Origin: Chondrilla cf. caribensis | Taxonomy: Eukaryota; Porifera; Demospongiae; Chondrillida; Chondrillidae | Assembly: GCA_964020155.1 (NCBI GenBank) | Contig: OZ026555.1 | Coordinates: 5,301,772-5,365,771, forward strand | Direction of reading: 5' to 3' | DNA: 64,000 nt | Part shown: piece after piece, positions 26,034 through 37,734 of the stretch | Layout: each line of letters begins with the position of its first letter | Numbering within the stretch: the first letter of the stretch is position 1 | Notes under the pieces: model-generated | What the model saw: the letters and a program-made list of their open reading frames with translations, nothing else | Told to the model about the DNA's origin: nothing | The model's database searches: none | Position numbers and translations under genes: made by a program

Positions 26034-26435
26034 ATACACAGCGTGATAAATTAACCTTCTGTCGCTATCGTCGAGTCGACAAACGACGGACAGTTTGTCC
26101 AATAGCGTCATCCTATCCACCGTTGGCTGACTGTCTAAGAAAATTCGGTACCACCTTTCTCTTTTCTCTTCTGTTATCTTATCGTCTGCCCAATAAAAGA
26201 ATGGACAAAGTTTCCTGTCCCTGCAGCACGAACATGCAAAGAACTTCCTTGGAGCTTTCTTTTCGAAATATCTCACAAACAATACAACTGGACCTTTAGA
26301 AACAAAGCGATAATATTCATATCCACACTGCCACAATATATTAATGAAGAACTACATACCGTGAGGACAGAAAGGCCGTGGATCATCATCATCGTCAGCT
26401 TCTAACAAGTCGACTCCAAATTGTTCGTCGCTCAT
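24153..26435 (-). CDS. ZCCHC4: rRNA N6-adenosine methyltransferase, ZCCHC4
   Basis: The start at 26435 (MSDEQFGVDLLEADDDDDPRPF) leads into a GRF zinc finger (CPHGPVVLFVRYFE ... RKFFACSCCRDRKLCPFF). A C2H2-like segment (YCHNCCELLVPSEWPHHQTHDV) and the Rossmann methyltransferase part follow (FLSSELKRQGFTHVVCIGVPR; LLLDIDHRY; VLVVDPPFGALAG). DPPF is the catalytic N/DPPF motif of N6-adenine methylases. Towards the C-terminus are Cys/His-rich exons and a CCHC knuckle (CHICGQFGHKRKECP), then a basic tail ending SKKNKE. Human ZCCHC4 modifies one adenosine of 28S rRNA. Not every small exon was phase-checked. The stop is 63 bp from the next gene's start codon. Confidence 0.93.
25528..25632. repeat. 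Intronic 31 bp minisatellite in ZCCHC4
   Basis: Three to four near-identical units containing GGGACATAGGGTGGACGTGA and ACATGTTGGA; intronic. Confidence 0.85.
25983..26028. repeat. (CA)n microsatellite in ZCCHC4 intron
   Basis: About 22 CA dinucleotides between the GRF-containing exon and the next exon. Confidence 0.95.
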
Positions 26436-26548
26436 TTTGTGTGTTGCGCAACATCAACCTCACGTGAGTCGCACGAACCTCGAGTTGAACGCATGACTTG
26501 TATAAGCGATGAAAATCAATGACTGGTTGAAGCTAGACAAGTACATTA

Positions 26549-27645
26549 CTATATAGAAGTTCCCCGAGAGCCATCTAGCCACTGAAAGAAATCACATCTA
26601 GCTAATGGATTGTTCTTTGCACCTGCTGGGCGGGCACACACGTAAAATCTTCTAAATTTATTTGGTCCATCTTTCTTGACAGTGCGGAGGACAGCTCTTT
26701 CCTTGTGACCGGAACATAGAGGTGGTGGGGGTAGGCCTTTCAGGACGTTCCTCCATTCACCTTTTAACAGCGTATGACACCCAAAGAGCTGGGGTCTAGA
26801 ACCAGACATGACAGATGTTGGGGCAGACACACCAGACGTAGTATTAGACATGACAGATGTTGGGGCAGACACACCAGACGTAGTATTAGACATGACAGAT
26901 GTTGGGGCAGACACACCAGACGTAGTATTAGACATGACAGATGTTGGGGCAGACACACCAGACGTAGTATTAGACATGACAGATGTTGGGGCAGACACAC
27001 CAGACGTAGAGATAGTCACACGAGATGCAACAGCAGGCATGACAGATGAGGAGATGCCCCCATCAGACATAGTGGCAGTGTGTACAGAACCAGGAGAAAG
27101 ATAAGATGCTGTATGTGTGGAAGACACCTCACTGCAGAGTTTCACCACCTTATTGGCAGGAAGGGAGATACCTGCAGACTGCCTTTTGTTGGAGAGGGGA
27201 TGGAGTGTGAAGTAATCTTGAAGAGTTTTCTGTTTACCAATGAACTTAGCAAAGTGCTTTGATGAGAGGAGAGGAACAGATTTAGACGAGCAAACTGTGA
27301 CATTAAGGTTAGCAGACACAGGGCAATGGTCGGAGCCAAGCACCTGGGAGTTGATGGTGCAGCCGAGAAGGGAGGGCTGGAGATCGGGGTCCACCAGGAT
27401 GTAGTCCAACCTGGTACCATAGTTGGTGGCCCTAGCACTTGTGACTGTGGACCAGCAGGTATAAGCACCTTTGTCACTTGGATTAAGAGCTCTGAAAGCA
27501 TCCACCAAATACCAGTCGGACAAGCTACTCTCTGTCTTTGGTGTGAACTGTGTCTTGACAAAAGACCTGAACCATTGTCGACTGGGGCTATCGGTGAAGC
27601 CAGACTACCAACAAGAGAGAAGGCATAAGCATGTGACACACACTT

Positions 27646-27742
<97 letters not shown>

Positions 27743-28613
27743 AATCACTGCAAAACTCACAGGGTCTTCCAGGGCATAGGCACTGTCAATGACATCATAG
27801 GAACAGTTAATATCACCCACCACCACAACTAATCTATGGGATGGAGGGCCAGTACATGTAATGGTGATCTGAGGATTCCTCCAAATAGACTCACTTCCCA
27901 GCTCTGTGGAGGGACTCACAACGTTCCTCCAGTGCATGATAGAAAGCCAACTTGTAGTCCATCCTCTCCAGGTTGCCCTGCTCCACATGTGGACAGTACA
28001 CGTTAACCACCACCAACCTCTGACCTGTCGATAGCTGGTGCTCAGTCAGAACAGCTCTTCCTTCATTGTCAAGGGCAATCATGGGGTTGTCTTCCAAATA
28101 AGGATAACAACCAATACCAGTGCTCTTTGCAGTAGTCAGAGCTCCGGTTAGTCCTTCTTCAGCAGCCAATGGAGTGTATGTGTCTTTACAGAATGTCACC
28201 ACACCTGTAGTAAAAGAATTCATTTCCACACAATAAGCGCAACCGCGGATCACAGACCCCGGGCCCACTGGAGGAGGCCACCACAGCGCGCACCAAGGGG
28301 AATGTGACTCCACCCACCGGAATAACCATCCTTGATCTGTGAGAAGCTGAAAAAAGCAAGGTAATCTTCAGTAATGGCCAAATCTTCGCTCAGTTGGGTC
28401 CCTACGACACGAATGGGACCATGCACACAGTATCGTCTGATTTCACTACGAAACCCATCAGAACTTTTATGAAGTGAATTACTGACTGGAAGTCTTAGTC
28501 TCTTGTAGACATATTACATCTCCCCCAATACGGTCAAGGAAGTCTCGAAGGCCGCAATTTGTTCTCTTCAAGATTGCCTTCAATCCGTTAACGTTGAAAG
28601 TCGTTATTTTCAT
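26549..28613 (-). CDS. APEX2: AP endonuclease 2 (APE2)
   Basis: Five exons (28613-28487, 28401-28318, 28204-27895, 27833-27761, 27604-26549) join in phase to 549 residues; human APEX2 has 518. The exonuclease/endonuclease/phosphatase domain shows MKITTFNVNGLKA, ICLQETK (metal-binding Glu), DGYSGVVTFCKD, NVYCPH, VVVGDINCS (the GDxN motif), TCWST, YGTRLDYILV and GSDHCPV (catalytic Asp-His). A PCNA-binding box, QKTLQDYF, follows. The linker has five copies of a 14-residue repeat (SVMSNTTSGVSAPT). The C-terminus is a GRF zinc finger (CSGHKERAVLRTVKKDGPNKFRRFYVCARP ... CDFFQW). APE2 processes abasic sites and 3' ends and supports ATR signalling. The neighbour ZCCHC4 starts 113 bp downstream and also has a GRF finger. 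Confidence 0.96.
26795..27010. repeat. APEX2: Coding 42 bp minisatellite in APEX2
   Basis: Five tandem 42 bp units, almost identical in DNA, encode the Ser/Thr-rich linker repeat between the PCNA-binding box and the GRF finger. Because 42 is divisible by three, copy changes keep frame. Confidence 0.95.
27650..27742. repeat. (CA)n microsatellite in APEX2 intron
   Basis: About 92 bp of CA with two AA interruptions, in the intron between the GDIN exon and the last exon. Confidence 0.95.
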
Positions 28614-28796
28614 GACCAAAAATTAATAGCGAACTTCCATTGCGCAAACGGAAGGTATACAAACCTCGTATACGTAATTATACAGAATAGAATACTATAC
28701 TGTACAAAATCATTGTAGCAGTCAGATCCTGAAAATGAGAGGTAAAATTAATGTCTAAAATACATTATAATCCTTATATTGCCAGCTGGCGAGGGA

Positions 28797-30791
28797 TCAT
28801 TTCCTGATAAATCCTTCCAATCTGTCTTCCACCTGCCAGGACAGAAAACAGATAGTAGTATTGTTGTTATGGTAACCAATAGGATATCATACTTTCTTAG
28901 CCGGAGGCCTCTTCTTGGGCAAAGCAGTAGTGCATTCATTTGCTAGAGTCAGCACATTGTCAATTGTGTTAGCACTCCATCCCATATCCTTGGGTATTGA
29001 TTCTTTAAGTTTATTGTCATCAAGACGTGTCTTCTATTATTAGTCAGAGGACAATGTCAACAATAGCGCAATAAATAGAGCAAATTACACTGACTAGATC
29101 ACACTCCAGAGCGGTGACATTGACAAGGACCTCTAATAAAACCTACAGAAAAAAACTGTCTCTTTTGATAGTACCCAGTCTCAGTACATAGCGCACATCT
29201 GTGAACATACTATTCCAAGAGCGTAGACGTCGCCATGTGTAGACACAGTCCCACGCAGTGCCTCGGGAGCCATATAGTGTTTGCTCCCAATAATAAAGTC
29301 TGTGTGCGTACGAGTCTTGTCCTTGGATGACAGGAATCGAATGATTCCAAAATCACTTAATTTCGCGTTGTAGTTTTCATCCAATAAAATATTATCACTT
29401 CAGTCAGATAAAAGAATGATATCACATATTGTGAAAAAGTGGATTGATGGTAAAACTAACTCACCTTTTAACATCTCGGTGGACTAGAGGGGTTTCCCCT
29501 TTGGTATGGAGATAATCCAGTGCAGATGCAACATTTCTTATAATTGACAGACGTTGCCAAGGCAACAAGAGCTAAAATGAGCAAGGAACGTTAATGATGC
29601 ATTACACAATGAGATGGTTAACACAGTTAATTACTGTTCTTTTCTCTATTGCTGTCCTTAGTGATCCTTGCTCCATGTAGTGGTAAATAATACAAGGGAG
29701 TTCCCCATCAGTGGACACTCCAAAAAGTGGCATGATGCACGGATGACGAAACCTGTATTTTGTATGGAACACAGCAAATAGTACAGAGATTGCCCACGTG
29801 TACATCAATGTGCTACCAGTATTGAGTTGTGTACATCCAGGGTCATCCCTTGCTTAGCTGTATAGTGTTCGCACAGACAGAGTGCTCCACACATGGTATA
29901 ATAGATTTGTACCATGATGCATGGGTGTTTCCTTTGATGTGGTTAGGTGTCTATCCGCTAAACTACCTCATTATGTACTCGTGGGGTGTATAACTTTTTT
30001 CCCAAGGTGTATAACTGACTATGTTATACACCTCCTTAGTATTAGTTCATCACTTATGTACTGAAACGAAATTTCACATAGATCGAGTGGGACAGATTTA
30101 GATTGACATATGACTTGTATATTCACCCTGTCAGTCTTTGAACTAGCACTGGACAAGTTAACGTCTCACACAAACCACACCTTTTCATCACTTCAACTTC
30201 CTTGTCAAACTCCTCCTTGTCCGTACCTTTGATCCTTTTAGCAGCACAATCAAATTTTCCTTTACCTTTGATATTTATTTTGACATAAAATACTTCACCA
30301 AAACCTCCTTCTCCAATCTTGAAGCCATTGAGCTTTAGACTCTTGTCCTCAAAATTGTTGGTTGCTTTTCTTATGAAGTTGTAAGGCACTTCGACAAACA
30401 CGCTATCTGAAGCTGGAATGTGACCTAGTATTGATTGTCTGTGATACACGGCAGTGTTCTACAAAAACTCACCGGGAGTCCAAACCTTCTCGGACGTCTC
30501 GTGTTCCGATGACAGCAGAGGGGTTCGCTCCATGACCTCTACTGCTGTTATGAATCCCGCACTTCGACACATTTCGATAAGTTCTTTCCTCTTCACCCCA
30601 TCTCTCTGCAGCTTCTCCAGAAATGCCCTAGAGGGACTGTCCTCCCTGTCCAGAGAGGCTATTTTCTCCGGAGCAACTCTGAACCGCGAAGCGATACACT
30701 TCCAATCCATGGTGCTGTAGACACCTACACAATCCAAAACCCGGCAAATTTCCGAAATTCCTTCTTCTGACCATCCAAAAAGAGCAGCCAT
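28797..30791 (-). CDS. IRAK/Pelle-family death-domain kinase
   Basis: Eight exons (30791-30473, 30412-30181, 29752-29635, 29571-29465, 29397-29211, 29142-29095, 29033-28893, 28832-28797) join in phase to 395 residues. Residues ~5-90 look like a death domain (WSEEGISEICRVLDC ... MDWKCIASRFRVAPEKIASLD ... LIEMCRSAGFITAVE). The kinase starts at FIRKATNNFEDKSLKLNGFKIGEGGFGEVF, the typical IRAK4/Pelle lead-in. It has the ATP-binding Lys in CAAKRI, a Tyr gatekeeper in IIYHYMEQGSL (an IRAK hallmark), catalytic HRDVKSDN, SDFG and YMAPEALRG. IRAKs bind MyD88 through the death domain and relay Toll/IL-1 receptor signals to NF-kB. The part after APEALRG is short (about 80 residues), so the protein is smaller than human IRAK4 (460). 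IRAK1 versus IRAK4 orthology is not resolved. Confidence 0.88.
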
Positions 30792-30904
30792 TTTCCAGTG
30801 GACGTCGACTACAATAGTACCATAGGCGTGTACTACGTATATTATGAGTTATGTACAATCAAAAAACAAATTAATATAGAAATTTTGGTCTATAACGCTC
30901 ATAA

Positions 30905-33900
30905 TTATTGTTGTTTCGACTTGTCAGCAGGTGAAGGTTTAGGTATTGCAGATCCTTCAATTGCCATTTTGATTCCAAGTGATACAGCAGTGTCCAGTTT
31001 AGGCTGTGTAACATAAACAAATGTGCATATTTGAGGGATTGCCAGTAGAGGAAGAAGATAGACACTTCTCACGTGTTTGTAAGCCATTTCAAACTGTCCC
31101 GTACCACAGACCTTGTCTTCACTCTGATCTACCATTACTGAACAATATTTTTAATAAACACACACAAACAGAGAAAGACGTATTGTTATAGAACTGACCT
31201 TTAAGAGCATCTTCTTGCACTGCTCTACAGAGTGTCTTGGTAACATGTGTACTATAAGCCATTGAAGGACTGCTGTTGACCTCGATAAGCCAAGGCTTGC
31301 AGTCCTCTGACAATATGAAATCTGCTCCAAAGAGTTCAAAGGCACGACCAGATTGTGGTTCCACAACATCCATTGATGCTTGTAGCACATGAACAATGGC
31401 ATCTCTCATCCCAGGGAATATGACAGTGGACCATAGCTCACTCCCACTGTGACCAATTTGGCTACATACAAAGCAAACCAACCAAACACACTACATAAGC
31501 TAGACAACACAAACAACACACACTACATAAGCTAGACAACACAAACAACACACACTACATAAGCTAGACAACACAAACAACACACACTACAGATATCCAC
31601 AAAGTAAAACATCTTAAGCTCACTTGAGATAACTTATAAACTGTGTGTGGTACCACATGTTGTCTGTAGGGAGTTGGTCTGAACGATTGAATAAATTTTC
31701 TTCATGCCTTTGCACTGAGTTATTACAAAGATGTATGCTCCGATCCATGTGTTTGAGACTGTACGGTCTTGAGCTGAACCTCAGGTAGGAATCCTATCCC
31801 AGATATGAACATTGGTGAGAAGGAGCAGTAGTGAATGCAATACGTTGTTACCTTATACATCCACATGGTTAAGGGGTTCCAACTGCTGACTAAAAACCAT
31901 TGACGAATATCAAACTTTGTCTCGTAAACCAGCAATGGATGTTCTGTGAATTGGTAGCAGCTAACATGCTAATCACGTATGCACATCATATCAGCACAAA
32001 CACACCAATGTACTTCTGAACAATCCATCGACCCTCCTTCTTCTGAGTTGGACCAGAGACCAGTTCAAGAATGTCGTTCAGTTGGTTCATGCAGCTAATA
32101 CCCCTCCCCCTGGACAGGGCACCGGGCTTCACAATCCACACATTGTGTACGCCATCCACCAGCAGCTGGGGGTAGCAGCATTTCAGTTCACCTAAGATTT
32201 CCGTACACGATGTGAGGATGTCATCGTCTGTCTCAATGCAACCACCAAACCTAGTGTACAGGAATGTATATGTGCCATATGAATATAAAATAACATAATA
32301 AAACCAACATACTACATGGATGCATATAAGGACTGATATCCTGATGCATACGTACGTACGTACGTAGGTATGTAGGTGATTGATTAAAGTATTAAAGGGA
32401 AAAGTGTTCTGATATATGTAGTACAGCACAGGTTGGATATATGCAGTACAGCACAGGTTGGGTATATGCAGTACAGTACATGTTTTATATTAGAATATGC
32501 ATACATACCCATTATAAATTGTCCAGGATTCACTACACTAAAATTTAGTAGATTGGCTGCAGGTGATCAAGTGCCTACTCATTACCTCAGGGTTCACCCT
32601 TGGTAGTCAATTAGCACTTTATCATCTGCAGCAGTACACCTAGGCAGGATACACAGTATACACACAGACACAATGACACACACACACACACACACCTAGT
32701 GATGTCTGTGTACTGAAGCTGTAGTTTGCTCCACTCTGCCTCCCCCAATGGACGGACCAACCAAGTACTTGAACCTTCAATATCAACATGCTGGAGTGTG
32801 TTGAGGTATACCTGACACGCCCTTACTGCCAGGGACACCACACACTTGGGGAGAACTATCCCACCATCATTAACAGGTGGGAGCTGATATCTGCAATCCG
32901 TTGCAATCTTCATTATACTCATAGCTGCGGTTAATCTGTAATCATCTACACATGAACAAACACATGAACATGGAGATGGACAGTACTCCATGGTGATTAG
33001 TGTACTTACCTATGAAGCACTCCTTGTCCTCATCACAGCTCAGTCGGTAACAACGTGGGAAGAATGTTTGGGTGTCAACATCTCCCAGCCAAGATGCCTC
33101 CTGTAGGTTAGTACACAGTCCTACCTACAGAAATACAGTACTTACAATGAAAGCAGAAAAACAGACACACACTCACTCACACACTTTAGTGATATAAAGT
33201 AAGAGAGGACATACTTTAGTGGTGAAGGCTCCTGACCCCTTGATATGGTTGGCAGTTTGGTCTTTACGCAAACATGTATACAAATCTTGTTCTCTTTTAA
33301 TAGTCCATATGAAGTAAGGAATTGAATTCCTTATGGCTCGTGACTATAAAATAAATCACACTTACATACACTGTAGTGTACAACATACATACGTACACCA
33401 CAGCACACTCATTGGTACACACTACGTACATAAAGCACCACAGCACACTTACCAGTAGACAATATTCCTCTTCATCACTAAACTCCTCGTCACTAGATTC
33501 CTCCAGGTGCTCATTGACATCTTCATGATCACAGTCACCCTCATGTTGGGGATTACTGGCCTGTTCTCCTTCAGCTTGTCTAGCTCCTTTACAGTAATCT
33601 CTTTCCACCCAACCACGCTGTCTCAGTCCACAGCGAATGGCTTTATAAGGACCTCGGACAACAAAAACTTTTTTGGACTTTAACAACTCATCCGCTTTAG
33701 CCTTTATCTTCTTCAGTCTAATATGGTCCACACAATTAACAGCAGTGCACTTTGGTTTGATAGGCAAGCTGACAGTTAATGATCGTTTGCGATGCTGGTT
33801 GTCATTTGCAATAGACCTATCCTTCTCATCACTACATAAACCTGGTGATGTACGCAACCGAACATGTCTGTCTCTCTCTTTTACATGACCAACTCTTAGT

Positions 33901-34617
33901 ACATCCGAGGGTGTACCAGGATGTACATGTCCATGAGGTGAATGTACCTGCAACTGTACACTCCTCCCTGTCACGTTAGCCACAGGAGGACATTCAGGGA
34001 GATTGTCACTCTCACTATAAGAACCAATCACTGAATTCACTCTCCTAGGAGCATCACAGAAGCCGTGTCTAGATCCTGACGAACCCTATGGATTATCAGC
34101 AGGAAACTTTCAATTTATTCCTTAACTAACGAAGGCACATAAAACTAGTGGAGCCGAAGAAACTCACTTGAGATACAGCAACACTCTTCGTAGAGATACC
34201 TTTTGATTTGTTGATAGTCGGTTTAAATGGTGGTGAACGTTTGTAAGCGTCTTCTTGTAGTTTTTGCTTTTTTTCCAAATGTTTTTGCTGCCTCAGAAGG
34301 AACGAAGAACCGAGTTTTTCGACAATAAGCAAACTTTTTTCTGAAACGGCTGGTTTGAAAGTGTATTCCCTTTCGAATCTTGACCGATTCGCTGCGATAA
34401 ACGCTTTTTGCCTCTCCTGGTAAGATTCAAAGTGCTCACTGCGTCTTCTGGCAAGTTTCACGCTAGTTTCGTTGAGCTTCGGAGAAAAAGTCAAGTTTCG
34501 ATCGAAATGTTCCTTTCTTTGCTGCCTCTTAAGTAGTCTAGCTTTGGTATCCAGTGATTCTATAGGCTCTCGAATGGCTTTCAAAGAAGTTTCGCACGAC
34601 TCTCCTACCTCCGACAT
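30905..34617 (-). CDS. TTLL3: Tubulin glycylase, TTLL3/TTLL8 type
   Basis: The start at 34617 opens a 150-residue charged exon (34617-34168) rich in [23 protein letters not shown] repeats, probably coiled coil or microtubule binding. Downstream, [24 protein letters not shown] marks entry to the TTL fold. It continues with [47 protein letters not shown] (ATP-grasp Lys/Gly loop), [55 protein letters not shown] and [31 protein letters not shown] (metal-binding Glu/Asn). The RGWVE and FFPRCY motifs and the long N-terminus favour the TTLL3/TTLL8 initiating glycylases over glutamylases. They add glycine to tubulin side chains in cilia and flagella. TTLL3 versus TTLL8 cannot be decided here. The stop is 113 bp from the kinase start. 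Confidence 0.9.
31480..31592. repeat. Intronic 32 bp minisatellite in TTLL gene
   Basis: Three to four copies of a unit containing CTACATAAGCTAGACAACAC and AAACAACACACA; intronic. Confidence 0.85.
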
Positions 34618-34702
34618 CTTATTGTAAACATTTCATTAACGTTGTCATGGCAAAAGCAGTACGTGCAAATCATTGTTGATGGATTAGATATCAACCGAAA
34701 AA

Positions 34703-37369
34703 CTACATCGAAGGCTTGGAAGCTGCTGGCGGGATGTTGGGGTCCATAATCTCAGGCATAACTGGAATTATCAAGAGAAGAAATAAAATAATTCAATAAG
34801 ATCCTGTTTACTTATGTGACAGCAGTTTGCAGGATTGGATGATGGGCAATGTGAGTATACATTATAGATGACAGTAGAAACTGGTCGTGACTGTAGAAGT
34901 GCACATAACCCAGCAAGCAACCATGGTTGACCCCAAACTGCTGAATACGGCATAATAGACTATATGAATTACATTGTGGGAGGGGTAGTCAAATACTTTA
35001 TAGTGGGGTCCATTCCGGCTGTGCCTACATACCTGGTTTATATTGCTTTGCCTGAGCTCTTGTGATTGCAATTCCAACACCTTCAATTAATGCTAAAATG
35101 ACTCCGCCTAACAATGGAGAAGCAATACAAGTGTTTCACCACCATCACTCTACTCACATCACAGTGACCAACCTGCCACTCCCCCTACTACTAGGCTGCC
35201 AACACCAGCTGTAATCAGAGAACAAACACACATCTTATAAAATGCTATCCGACCTCCACATAATAAACAAACACACTACAGACCTCCACACAACAAACAA
35301 ACACACTACAGACCTCCACATAATAAACAAACACACTACAGACCTCCACATAATAAACAAACACACTACAGACCTCCACATAATAAACAAACACACTACA
35401 GACCTCCACACAATAAACAAACACACTACAGACCTCCACATAATAAACAAACACACTACAGACCTCCACACAATAAACAAACACACTACAGACCTCCACA
35501 CAATAAACAAACACACTACAGACCTCCACACAATAAACAAACACACTACAGACCTCCACACAATAAACAAACACACTACAGACCTCCACACAACAAACAA
35601 ACACACTACAGACCTCCACACAAATAAACAAACACACTACAGACCTCCACACAACAAACAAACACACTACAGACCTCCACACAATAAACAAACACACTAC
35701 AGACGTCCACACAACAAACAAACACACTACAGACCTCCACACAAATAAACAAACACACTACAGACCTCCACACAATAAACAAACACACTACAGACCTCCA
35801 CACAATAAACAAACACACTACAGACCTCCACACAATAAACAAACACACTACAGACCTCCACACAACAAACAAACACACTACAGACCTCCACACAATAAAC
35901 AAACACACTACAGACGTCCACACAACAAACAAACACACTACAGACCTCCACACAATAAACAAACACACTACAGACCTCCACACAATAAACAAACACACTA
36001 CAGACCTCCACACAATAAACAAACACACTACAGACCTCCACACAATAAACAAACACACTACAGACCTCCACACAACAAACAAACACACTACAGACCTCCA
36101 CACAATAAACAAACACACTACAGACCTCCACACAATAAACAAACACACTACAGACCTCCACACAATAAACAAACACACTACAGACCTCCACACAACAAAC
36201 AAACACACTACAGACCTCCACACAATAAACAAACACACTACAGACCTCCACACAATAAACAAACACACTACAGACCTCCACACAACAAACAAACACACTA
36301 CAGACCTCCACACAACAAACAAACACACTACAGACCTCCACACAACAAACAAACACACTACAGACCTCCACACAACAAACAAACACACTACAGACCTCCA
36401 CACAATAAACAAACACACTACAGACCTCCACACAATAAACAAACACACTACAGACCTCCACACAATAAACAAACACACTACAGACCTCCACACAACAAAC
36501 AAACACACTACAGACCTCCACACAATAAACAAACACACTACAGACCTCCACACAACAAACAAACACACTACAGACCTCTTGCTGATAAAACTGCTCCTGT
36601 TAATGCACCACTTGTGATAGCATTCCAAGGGTCTTCTTTCCGTCTAAGGGCAACCAAGCTGCATTCGAATGTACTAAACAGTCCACCCCAAACACCAAAG
36701 TTACCTGAATGAGCAAAGCACATTTCATAACACTGCAACCACTCACCTACATCATAGATCTATGCCTACATTTACAGTGCTCACGCTGGTACACTTTACC
36801 ATAATGAGAATAAAGAAAAATTAAAATTTAAAGCACATAGTCAATGGTGGATTGTAGTATTAGGCATGTCCCAGCTGAGTGCCATCATCAGTAGAACACT
36901 ACAGTTGTTCTCGAAGGTTCAAGTAGTACAGTTTGTTCACAAGTGATCGGAATATATCGTGATCACTACATTTTCTAACTTTACTATTGGAAGCAGAATG
37001 CCATTTCTGGTTATAGGATGTGGTCGAACTAACCTCCTAACACTGGAGCTCTGATTTTCAAGGCGATCAGGCCTTCTCTAAATCTGATCCCCTAACGAAG
37101 ATAGTGGAAAGAAAAGCGTTAACGGTAAATAAATAATTCACTTGTGCAATGTATAGTCATAGACATGATTACTCACAGGAGGGGAATTTCGATAGCCCTT
37201 CCAGAAAGAGAATATACTTCCTCCAATGGCACCCATTGAAAACGCAGCACCTGCATCATCTACAATTCTCCACGGACTACAAAATTTGCAACACGAGTTC
37301 ATGCTATTAAGAAATTAAAGGTAGACAATCGAAAAGGACATACCAAGGCGCTCTGTCAAAATCCGCCAT
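34703..37369 (-). CDS. TIMM17: Mitochondrial inner-membrane translocase subunit TIM17
   Basis: Exon 1 (37369-37344) encodes MADFDRAPC, spliced to [33 protein letters not shown]. Further exons give [74 protein letters not shown] and [25 protein letters not shown], ending [19 protein letters not shown]. The CPWRIVDD start, four glycine-zipper membrane helices and the [10 protein letters not shown]...[13 protein letters not shown] signature are those of TIM17, the channel-forming core of TIM23. The encoded protein is ~165 residues, as usual. The intron after VLSAR (36575 to ~35212) is inflated by a 30 bp minisatellite; the donor lies inside the repeat unit. The start codon is in ATATGGCGGA. Confidence 0.95.
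35249..36578. repeat. 30 bp minisatellite, ~44 units, inside TIMM17 intron
   Basis: Units of 30 bp (two are 31) share ACAAACACACTACAGACCTC and vary at CAATAAA/TAATAAA/CAACAAA. On the gene strand each unit contains GAGGTCTGTAGTGTG, the same sequence that forms the real exon-intron junction at 36576/36575. Long open frames on both strands follow from the 30 bp period and are not genes. Confidence 0.97.
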
Positions 37370-37729
37370 ATTTGTGATTATTAAGAAATGGCGGAGAAGC
37401 CGTTGCTCTGGTCTGGCGTAGCCGACTCTTTGTCCGCCATTTTAATTCTAGCACGGTCACGGATCACTTTCTGTTCTACCAGACTAGTACACTACGTGGA
37501 TGGAGTCACCGATGGTACGGTACATAAAATCCACATTCTGTTGTTCCAGCACGTGACTTGAGCAAGCAGTAGGCCACTTCTAGCACAGTCCTGATGTTAC
37601 CACAGATGAGTTTTGAGATGTAATGTTGATGACGTCATAACTGAGCTAGCCCACTTTAACTGGGCCCGTGTAAACGGGGTATTAGTATGACATATAGAGA
37701 AGGTACATGTCAAGCCAAAGAGAAGCACA
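37370..37729. other. TIMM17 upstream interval
   Basis: A second start-like AAGAAATGGCGGAGAAG reads rightward at 37387, only ~17 bp from the TIMM17 start codon. It opens a ~57-codon frame with no recognisable domain. TCCGCCATTTT at 37432-37442 is a reverse YY1/TISU-like core, and TGACGTCA (CRE) occurs at 37630-37637. A divergent transcript is possible but unproved. Confidence 0.4.
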
Positions 37730-37734
37730 GTGAG

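Noticed and set aside
35245..36628. Open frames up to 340 codons rich in [10 protein letters not shown] on the minus strand and [10 protein letters not shown] on the plus strand
   Set aside because: They follow from a 30 bp tandem repeat without stops inside the TIMM17 intron; no start context or domain.
37387..37560. A rightward gene starting MAEKPLLWSGVADS
   Set aside because: A good start context is present, but the frame is short, has no known domain, and I could not link it convincingly to downstream exons; left as an upstream interval.
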